Of a stretch of 64,000 nt of DNA, positions 56,901 through 64,000 are shown piece by piece. Made by a program: the position numbers and the translations under genes. The DNA is taken from NCBI GenBank assembly GCA_963965975.1, contig OZ014423.1, positions 1,860,001-1,924,000 of the forward strand, given 5' to 3'. Under the pieces are notes generated by a model, which worked only from the letters and a program-made list of their open reading frames with translations, did no database searches and was not told the DNA's origin. The first letter of the stretch is position 1, and each line of letters begins with the position of its first letter. The DNA is from Xestospongia bergquistia (lineage: Eukaryota; Porifera; Demospongiae; Haplosclerida; Petrosiidae).

Positions 56901-59900
56901 TCTTGTGAAAGGTATACATGTGATCTTGCTCCTCACTTGTTAGCAGTAATAGTACTATCATTATTGGCTGTAATGTCTTCCTCTTCTACCCTATTATACA
57001 CACAAGGTGAAAGGTATACAGTATTACATGTGATCTTACTCCTCACTTGTTAGCAGTAATAGCACTATTATTATTGACTGTAATGTCTTCCTCTTTTACG
57101 CTATTATACACTCAAGGAGAAAGGTAGGTATACATGTAGTCTTACTGCTCACTGATGTATGTATATCCTACATATGTTTGGTTGCATTGAATAGTGCCAT
57201 CTTTAGTTATCAATTAACTTATTACTTACAAGTTATCATCCTCACACCTTGGTTTATCTTTTGTGCAGTTTTGACAGTTATATATTGAGTACAGGTGTCT
57301 GTTGTTTTAGTTCAGTACTAACTATACTAGTTAGTTATAGTTAGTTTTTGCTATTATTGCATTAAATTTAGTTAGTTTGAGTTAGTTTTCTTGGTTTCAC
57401 AATACTTATAGTTAGTTATAATTAGTAATTGTCTGATGAAAAAGATTTAGTTAGTTTTAGTTAGTTAATTGTCAGATGAAAAAGATTTAGTTAGTTATAG
57501 TTAGTTAACTAAAAGTCAATAGGCTAAACTAAAAGGTTTTAGTTTTAGTTATAGTTAACTAAAGCAACACTATTTAACAGTGATGCACATTTAGATTTAT
57601 GCGTGCCTTTTAGAGTTTAGGGTTTAAGGCTTAGAATTAGGTCCTAACTGTGAATATGTTTAACTATACTGTCTGCATGTGTTAATGGATAGCATTGGCA
57701 TTTTAAAGCAATATTCATTTTGACTAAAACAGTTTGCCATATATCAAATATGTTTTCTTCATAGCTCTCCATAATGAATAGACAAGTTACTATCTCTTTT
57801 TTCTATAATAGCTTGGAATCTTTAATTTAAAGTACAGTTCTTCTCACTAAGTACAATATACTCTTTACTAACTAGTTTGTATCTTCCAATGAACTATACA
57901 TATCTTGTATGTAGTTGTGTTGATGTATTATAATAACTATAGGTCATTTTACAATTCATCATAATTTTGAGAACTTTTATTTGTAACAGCAAATATTCTC
58001 ACTACAAAAAGATAATTCAAAATAATAGTGGCCTAATAAAATTATATTCTTGATATCCTATTAAAAAAAGTGTTCACACGATCTTTAGCCTAAAAAATTA
58101 AGATCAAAGTTTGAAGTAGTTTACTCTCAAATATGCTTGTTGTTTCTTTAGCATCATTTTTCTCCACGAGGAGGAACCAACCCTTTGTTGACATTAGTAT
58201 CTCCAGAACTTTGAGCCCTGGAAGCAAAAGTACCAGTATCGATACGACCATCATTCTGTTTAGCTTGAGAACTTTGAATACGAGAGGCAGCATCTGGTGT
58301 CATATAGGTCTTCTTTCCTGAGTCTGACATCTTTCTTGTTTGTAGAATAGGTTCTTTTTCTTTAGAAGTTAGTGATAATTCCCACTATCTTACTTGTCTG
58401 GACTCTGGATGCTTTCTTTTATAACCTTCCTATCATCACATGATCCACATCATTCTTATAATTTTAATTTACTGGAATTACCTCCCACATATTTTAGTGT
58501 GTTTTAGTGAAGATTGTTTTAATCTCTCCAGTGAATTACTCAGTAAACTAGAACTATGTATATGTTTAACTTGTAATACTTAAGAACTTAATAACAATAT
58601 TCATTGGTTGTGTTTACTGGTTTTTCCACTAAAGAATTATTTTGGATTCTTAGAAGCTTTATAAGAATACTAATTGAAAATAAACTATTACTTGTTTTGT
58701 TATTATTTAAGTATTCATGATACCATTACCTATATAGGGACTCTAGTCTGTCATCTTTCTTTCTTACTCTCAACTTAGATTGATTATTCAATAATAACAA
58801 AATGATTATTGAAGTAGTATTCTCGTAGTTTTTCTTGAAAGTTATTGACAATTCTAAACAATTCATTAGTATACATTTTACTAGAAAACATTTTCAATTA
58901 GCATTATTAATCATTACTGGTCTTGTGAGTTGTCATAAACAGTTCATAATACATTATTTTCTAGTGTATCAGTAATTAGATCTTTACTTTATAATGGTCA
59001 TTTAATATTGTCTTGTACTGTGTGATACAAGTTGTAAATCATTTAATATAATAAAATTTAATGTTATATTTTACAACATTGTAATGATGAACTAGAAATA
59101 GTCTACAAAATATAATTATTTTGATTCTCTATCTTTGACATATAAAATACTATATATCAAGAGCATTTGACAAATTTTAGACTAATTTACTAAATTATAC
59201 TTACTAAGGATATTGATATTAATAAATTTGTCAGATTTTATCATTTCACATTTACAATAGCAGTTATAAAGTACATAATATGTATCATTTTAATATCATA
59301 TTCTATATAAAACAACTACTGAGGTATTACATTAATAATAAATCTACTAATTGCTATTGACTTTTGATATATAGTGTTTAGAAACTGGGTAGTAAAATCT
59401 CTTATATCTACATTAATAGTAAGTAGATTGCTTAAAGTCTTTTGATTCTGTTCATATTTGTTTGTGGTAATAATGATGTGTCTTATATGAATGGATGTTG
59501 AACATTGCTACAAATTGTTTTTTGTTCTATTGAATTGATGGCTAGCTTGGAAATCTTTAATCTAAAATACAATTCTTTCTCACTAAGTACAATATACTCT
59601 TTACTAACTAGAGTATGTCTTCCAATGAACTATACATATCTTGTATGTAGTTGTGTTGATGTACTATAATATATAATTCATCATAATTTTGAGAACTTTT
59701 ATTTGTAACAGCAAATATTTTCACTACAAAAAGATTATTCAAATAATAGTGACCTAATAAAATTATATTCTTGATATCCTATAAAAAAAGTGTTCACACG
59801 ATCTTTAGCCTAAAAAATTAAGATCAAAGTTTGAAGTAGTTTACTCTCAAATACACTTGTTTCTTTAGCATCATTTTCCTCCACGAGGAGGAACCAAGCC

Positions 59901-62900
59901 TTTGTTGACATTAGTATCTCCAGCACTTTGAGCCCTGGAAGCAAAAGTACCAGTATCAATACGACCATCATTCTGTTTAGCTTGAGAACTTTGAATACGA
60001 GAGGCAGCATCTGGCGTCATAAAGGTCTTCTTTCCTGAGTCTGACATCTTTCTTATAAGTAGAATCAGTTCTTTAGAAGTTAATGATGATTGCGGTTATG
60101 TTATCTTGTCTGGATGCTTTCTTCAATGACCTTCCTGTCATCACATGATTCTCATCACTCTTATAATATTAATTAACTGGAATTACCTCCCACTTTTTTT
60201 GATGTAGTTTGTCACCTTAGTGTTTTTTCTAGTGAAGATTGTTGTTCAACTGGTAATACTAGAGAACATTATAATAATATTCATTAGCTGTATATTTAAA
60301 CACTTTCTGCTAGAGATATAATTGACTCTTAGAAGTTAAGCTATTCTTATTAGTACGTGAAGTAGACTATGTTTGTTAACAGTGTTTATTTACTTAAGAC
60401 AAATCCATCTTTAATCTAGAGTAAAGGTCTGAAGTAGTTCTCTATGAGAGGAACTAAAGCTTCTTTACATTTTTATCTGCAAATTATTGTCTTCAATTTT
60501 ATCATTATTTCTCCTATCTTGAGAGTATGTATCATTATTTGGACTAACATATATCCTGATTAGTCTGACATAATGAATAGTATCTTCTTCATTAGTCTGA
60601 CATAATGAATAGACAAATTGTAGTCTTTGTTTCTATAATAATTTGGAATCTCTAACAATAGGTCTTTTTATAATTCACATTTTTTTCAACATTCTGAAAA
60701 CCTTTTTTTAATTTGTAATAGCAAACATTTCTTACTACAAAAAGATAATTCAAACAAAAGTGGCCTAAAAAATCATATCCTTAGAAAAAAATTAAGTCCT
60801 AGAAAACTTGTTTGAAGTAATTAATACTGAAGTATAGTAGTTCTTGTAGTTTCATTTATCATCACCAGGAGGAGGAACAATGCCTTTATTGACATTAGTA
60901 TCTGCTGCATGTTGAGCCCTAGCAGCAAAAGAGCCTTTCTCAACTTTACCATCATTCTTTTTAGCTTCAGCACTTTGGATACGAGAGGCATCCTCCTTTG
61001 TCGTGGGAGTTTCCTTCTTTTCTGGTTCTGACATCTTTCTTATAAGTAGAATAAGTTCTTTAATGATGATTGTGGCTATGTTATCTTCTCTGGATGCCTT
61101 CTTTAATGACTGTCCCGTCATCACATGATTCTCATCACTCTTATAATATTAATTAACTGGAATTGCCTCCCACATATTTTGATTGGTCACCTTTGTTTTT
61201 TTTTCTAGTGAAGTTTGTTGTTCATCTGATAATACTAGAGAACATTATAATAATATTCATTATCTGTATATTTAAACACTTTCTGCTAGAGATATAATTG
61301 ACTCTTAGGAATTAAGCCATTCTTATTAGTAACTTGAAATAGACTATGTTTGTTAATAGTGTTTATTTACTTAAGACAAGTTCATCTTTAACAATTGGTC
61401 TTTTTATAATTCAGATTTTTTTTAAAATTCTGAAAAGTTTTAATAGCAAAATTAAAAAAGCAAAAAAACAAACAAAAGTGGCCTAAAAATCATATCCTAA
61501 AAAAAAAATTAAATCCTAGAAAACTTGTTTGAAGTAATTAATACTGAAGTATAGTAGTTCTTTTAGTTTCATTTATCATCACCAGGAGGAGGAACAATGC
61601 CTTCTTTGACATTAGTATCTGCTGCATGTTGAGCCCTAGCAGCAAAAGAGCCTTTCTCAACTTTACCATCATTCTTTTTAGCTTCAGAACTTTGGATACG
61701 AGAGGCAGCCTCCTTTGTCATGGGGGTTTTCGTCTTTTCTGAATCTGACATCTTGATGAGACTATTGTTAGTAGTGAAGATGAACAGGAGTAGCTTGAAA
61801 TCCAACCAGTAATAGATAATGTAATATAACTCTTCCTCTCGAACTGTACTAAGAGATCTTTGCTTGTTTACTTATATGGTCTTTTACTGGGAGGGGGAGG
61901 GGTAATGTCTTCCTGTTTTTCTTGTGACTTTAGATATCCTTAGAATTATTCAGTACTTGAGAAAATAACCATATTCATTATAACTAAATTATGTGTTTCT
62001 ACTGCAAAGTAGAATTATTCACTAACTGAGGATATTATTATCATATTCATTATATCTAAAGTTATATGTTTCTACTTGAAAGTAGTAGCCTCTTAGAAGT
62101 TAAGATAGATCATTGCTTTCTCCTAAATAATGTAACTCTAGAAGTTAGTAAGAAATTGTTCAATAAATGGCATTCACCCATATAACCTGTCATGTCTTTT
62201 ATTATATCTCTCTAGATCATTATATGATGACAATGAACAAGATGATTTTCTGGTCAGTTTGCAAACCAGGATCAAGCAACACGAAAAAGATATTGAACGA
62301 ATGTGTAACAAGAATTATCAGGTAAGACCAAGAAAATAGCTAGCTATAACATATTTAATGTAAATGTTATATGTTTTACTTAGATAGCTCATATTAAAGT
62401 GTTAATAGATATAGTATTGTTCATATTTATTGATGTGTAGGGTTTTATTGAATCAGTGACTCATCTTGTTAAAGTTAAATCTGAAGCACACAAACTAAAA
62501 AACAAAGTCACAGAAGCTGATAGGGTTATACAAGAGAGTGGTAATGAAGTAAGTACATACTAACCATAATGTATTAATACTATTAATACCAACTATAATG
62601 TATTAATACCAACTATAATGTATTAATACTATTACTGTTATACCAACTATAATGTATTAATACTATTACTGTTATATCATCTTTGTGTTCTTATTTCTCC
62701 AGCTTCTTGGTCATCTTAAAGACCTCCATACAGCACGAACTATTCAAAACAATATCACTGCTAGTATTGAGACTCTTACTTTATGTATACCAGGTATGTG
62801 GTTGGATTGGAATTTTGGAATGGCAGTCATTAGCTCCTCTGGCTATGATTTTTATTATGACTCTCTGTCTCTGCATCTGCCCCTCTCTCTCTCTCAGTTC

Positions 62901-63270
62901 TTGAGATGTATAGTAAGTTACAAGATCACATGGCAGAGCGGCATTTCTACTCTGCTCTCAAGACGTTGGAACAGTTGGAGCACATTTATTTGCCACGTGT
63001 TCGAGGTTACATCTTCTCTGAGTTATTAGCCGCTGAGATACCAAGAATGAGAGAGTCCATTGAGAACCAATCAAAGTCTGAACTGAAGGTAATCTGAATT
63101 GTAGTTTGAATATTATTGTCTATATCAATAATATAATACTGACTTTAATAATTATAATATTGAATAGCTCAAGCAAATCTTAAGGTTTTATGGCATATTT
63201 TCTCATATAGGAGTATTTGGCTAAAGTGAGAGATGTCTCTGGAGATATTGGAGAGGTAGCTATGCATCAG
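53940..63270 (+). CDS. EXOC6: Exocyst subunit EXOC6 / Sec15, 5' part; continues past the window
   Basis: Six coding exons join in phase: 53940-54061, 62216-62321, 62441-62548, 62703-62793, 62898-63088 and 63211-63270, with the rest beyond 64000. Sec15 is a subunit of the exocyst that tethers secretory vesicles at the plasma membrane and binds Rab GTPases. The match is clear: NHERLMTELESSEGQLGAII, RSLYDDNEQDDF, IKQHEKDIERMCNKNYQGFI, LVKVKSEAHKLKNKV, TLTLCIPVLEMYSKLQDHMA, HFYSALKTLEQLEHIYLPRV. The early part is helical and coiled coil, as in the family. The first intron is 8154 bp, far longer than any other here, and contains the antisense SMP-like gene array. The intron after the last visible exon is filled by a 22-bp minisatellite. 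Confidence 0.92.
54062..55086. other. EXOC6 intron 1, left part
   Basis: No gene supported. AT-rich intronic DNA. Confidence 0.5.
55087..55160 (-). pseudogene. Decayed SMP-like gene fragment
   Basis: CTGTTTAGCTTAAGAACTTT followed by an ACCATCTGGTGTCTTCTTTC block matches the coding strand complement of copies A and B (near 58256-58330 and 59973-60047) with substitutions and small deletions, without an open frame. Confidence 0.7.
55694..55837 (-). CDS. 47-residue SMP-like relative
   Basis: An intact frame on minus from ATG (55837) to TAG (55694). LTTKEDVKRIKAHKNPADFG lines up with the TTKEDASRIQSAEAKKNDGK segment of the 60-residue copies, and IERMEKAVERSQKQ with the FAARAQ region. It is very hydrophilic, Lys-rich and likely unstructured. 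It lies in EXOC6 intron 1 in the same orientation as the other four. It is either a divergent family member or a chance frame; the shared TTKED..RI core favours the former. Confidence 0.6.
   Translation of the reverse strand: MPGKEDKKKNLTTKEDVKRIKAHKNPADFGDGQIERMEKAVERSQKQ
56395..56442 (-). pseudogene. Decayed SMP-like gene 3' fragment
   Basis: GAGGAAGAACAAAGCCTTTG then TTGACTAGTATGACCATCA resembles the 3' coding end of copies A and B (GAGGAGGAACCAAGCCTTTG, TTGACATTAGTATC), but the rest of the gene is unrecognisable. Confidence 0.55.
56864..56906. repeat. Near-perfect 43-bp palindrome
   Basis: ACAAGAAGAAACACCTTAAC (plus A) at 56864-56884 is exactly complementary to 56886-56906 around a single central base. 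It has no microsatellite character. Confidence 0.85.
56907..57122. repeat. Two tandem copies of a ~105-bp repeat
   Basis: AAAGGTATACATGTGATCTT and the following about 85 bp (CTCCTCACTTGTTAGCAGTA; CTGTAATGTCTTCCTCTT) occur twice, at about 56908-57008 and 57010-57119, with a few substitutions. A third partial AAGGTA..TATACATGTAGTC start follows at 57120. Confidence 0.8.
57300..57560. repeat. TTAGTTA-rich low-complexity tract
   Basis: Irregular repetition of TTAGTTATAGTTAGTT and variants over about 250 bp. Not coding. Confidence 0.75.
57808..58480. repeat. SMP-like gene unit A, duplicated at 59547-60180
   Basis: The copied unit covers the gene, its 3' flank (ACTAAGTACAATATACTCTT; GTGTTCACACGATCTTTAGC) and its 5' flank, showing tandem duplication of a unit of about 650-700 bp. 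Confidence 0.8.
58154..58330 (-). CDS. SMP-like small hydrophilic protein A (58 residues)
   Basis: One exon on minus, ATG at 58330, TGA at 58154. The protein reads MSDSGKKTYMTPDAASRIQS at the start, has NDGRIDTGTFASRAQSSGD in the middle, and ends in KGLVPPRGEK. The pattern T-x-x-D/A-A-S-R-I-Q-S...G-x-F-A-S-R-A-Q-S matches the repeat of plant seed maturation proteins (SMP/LEA class), which accumulate in drying seeds; related single-domain proteins are known in fungi. It has no Cys, Trp, signal peptide or membrane span, and is probably a cytosolic, largely disordered protein. The family call is from motif memory; the role in a sponge is unknown. Confidence 0.8.
   Translation of the reverse strand: MSDSGKKTYMTPDAASRIQSSQAKQNDGRIDTGTFASRAQSSGDTNVNKGLVPPRGEK
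59871..60047 (-). CDS. SMP-like small hydrophilic protein B (58 residues)
   Basis: A tandem copy of A with only a few residue changes (TFMTPDAASR for TYMTPDAASR; AQSAGD for AQSSGD; PRGGK end). It has the same length, a single exon and the same flanks. Upstream, TCATCACATGAT (60138-60149) and TTATAA (60161) are shared with copies A and C at the same spacing. Changes between A and B are mostly silent or conservative, suggesting that both are maintained. Confidence 0.8.
   Translation of the reverse strand: MSDSGKKTFMTPDAASRIQSSQAKQNDGRIDTGTFASRAQSAGDTNVNKGLVPPRGGK
60180..60851. other. Spacer between SMP-like copies B and C
   Basis: No gene. It holds flank sequence shared between array units and a faint fragment of a further decayed copy (CTATGAGAGGAACTAAAGCT near 60440). 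Confidence 0.45.
60852..61034 (-). CDS. SMP-like small hydrophilic protein C (60 residues)
   Basis: Single exon on minus, starting at MSEPEKKETPTTKEDASRIQ and ending GIVPPPGDDK. I chose the inner ATG at 61034 because it aligns with the starts of A, B and D; the frame stays open to an ATG at 61124, but that extension (MMTGQSLKKASRED) overlaps the shared promoter block. The core SAEAKKNDGKVEKGSFAARA fits the SMP pattern even better than A and B. It forms a subfamily with D. Confidence 0.82.
   Translation of the reverse strand: MSEPEKKETPTTKEDASRIQSAEAKKNDGKVEKGSFAARAQHAADTNVNKGIVPPPGDDK
61569..61751 (-). CDS. SMP-like small hydrophilic protein D (60 residues)
   Basis: Nearly the same protein as C (MSDSEKTKTPMTKEAASRIQ start, TNVKEGIVPPPGDDK end). 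The 3' flank is shared with C, but its 5' flank is different and lacks the TCATCACATGAT/TTATAA block seen at A-C. So D may be regulated differently or be the oldest copy at the array's edge. The frame is open upstream to 61805, but the aligned start at 61751 is preferred. Confidence 0.82.
   Translation of the reverse strand: MSDSEKTKTPMTKEAASRIQSSEAKKNDGKVEKGSFAARAQHAADTNVKEGIVPPPGDDK
61806..62215. other. EXOC6 intron 1, right part
   Basis: No gene seen; it ends in the acceptor tatctctctag of EXOC6 exon 2. Confidence 0.5.
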
Positions 63271-63289
63271 GTAACTCCAACATATATAT

Positions 63290-64000
63290 ATCACTTACAT
63301 TCTATATATGTTTAGATTTGTATATTTATATGTTTAAAGTTGTATATTCATATGTTTAAAGTTGTATATTTATATGTTTAGAGTTTGTATATTTATATGT
63401 TTAGAGTTGTATATTTATATGTTTAGAGTTGTATATTTATATGTTTAGAGTTTGTATATTTATATGTTTAAAGTTGTATATTTATATGTTTAGAGTTGTA
63501 TATTTATATGTTTAGAGTTTGTATATTTATATGTTTAGAGTTGTATATTTATATGTTTAGAGTTGTATATTTATATGTTTAGAGTTTGTATATTTATATG
63601 TTTAAAGTTGTATATTTATATGTTTAGAGTTTGTATATTTATATGTTTAGAGTTGTATATTTATATGTTTAGAGTTGTATATTTATATGTTTAGAGTTGT
63701 ATATTTATATGTTTCGAGTTGTGTATTTATATGTTTCGAGTTGTGTATTTATATGTTTAGAGTTGTATATTTATATGTTTAGAGTTGTATATTTATATGT
63801 TTCGAGTTGTGTATTTATATGTTTCGAGTTGTATATTTATATGTTTAGAGTTGTATATTTATATGTTTCGAGTTGTATATTTATATGTTTCGAGTTTGTA
63901 TATTTATATGTTTAGAGTTGTATATTTATATGTTTCGAGTTGTATATTTATATGTTTAGAGTTGTATATTTATATGTTTAGAGTTGTATATTTATATGTT
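63290..64000. repeat. 22-bp minisatellite in an EXOC6 intron, running off the window
   Basis: About 32 copies of TATATTTATATGTTTAGAGT plus TG, with 23-bp variants (an extra T) and a TTTCGAG variant in the distal half. It gives a false open frame rich in YIYMFRVV. The array continues beyond base 64000. Confidence 0.95.

Noticed and set aside
62683-63029. Longer frames reading through EXOC6 exon 4 into the intron
   Set aside because: The donor after CIP and the acceptor before VLEMYSKL give the family-conserved sequence; the read-through does not.
63697-63915. 72-codon frame of repeated YIYMFRVV
   Set aside because: It lies wholly in the 22-bp minisatellite.

Overview
The window is nuclear DNA of an animal, most likely a demosponge (an Amphimedon-like genome). 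It is AT-rich, with short intergenic gaps, many small GT-AG introns and many AT microsatellites. The gene content is animal: Aquarius, a Ki-67-type protein, epsinR, Sec15, ankyrin-ROC-Death, Ig and EGF membrane proteins. The species call is inference. Most genes are multi-exon, so I reconstructed coding regions by joining open stretches at splice sites and checking that the phases agree.

Region by region. (1) 1-23 kb is a three-unit duplicated array. Each unit has a coiled-coil gene 3' exon on + (2.2, 8.6 and 14.3 kb) facing the spliceosomal helicase Aquarius on -. The complete AQR gene is at 15.5-22.9 kb. A truncated copy holding the whole helicase half is at 3.9-7.2 kb, and a single AQR exon is fused to the broken second coiled-coil copy at 9.2 kb. 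A two-exon orphan gene with possible CARD/death-like helical domains lies at 10.0-11.6 kb. (2) 23.1-26.5 kb (-) is a Ki-67/RepoMan-type gene: FHA domain, PP1-binding motif, about 23 repeats of 21 residues each carrying a TP site, and a Leu-Arg-rich tail. It shares a 312-bp divergent promoter with CLINT1/epsinR (26.8-29.8 kb, +). (3) 30.2-36.8 kb (+) is an ankyrin-ROC-COR-like-Death domain protein in 12 exons with a MITE in one intron. (4) 37.0-53.6 kb is a cluster of surface and secreted protein genes: an EGF-repeat membrane protein, a four-Ig receptor, and intronless secreted proteins with a CDM...GGWTRVAF signature (three intact, one broken). The Ig receptor and secreted gene 1 are head to head, 74 bp apart. 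That pair was copied to 46.5-51.8 kb, where the Ig copy decayed and a Mutator-like (MULE) derivative landed on the start codon of the secreted gene. (5) 53.9 kb to the right edge is EXOC6/Sec15 (+), incomplete at the edge. Its 8.15-kb first intron holds, on the opposite strand, a tandem array of tiny intronless genes (58-60 codons) resembling the plant seed-maturation-protein (SMP/LEA) family, plus a 47-residue relative and decayed copies. The window ends in a 22-bp minisatellite.

The most unusual items are the nested SMP-like array, the MULE insertion whose target-site duplication rebuilds a start codon, the divergent Ig-receptor/secreted-protein pair, and the helicase-only AQR duplicate. 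I saw no tRNA, rRNA or CRISPR array. All family calls come from recognised motifs, not database searches.
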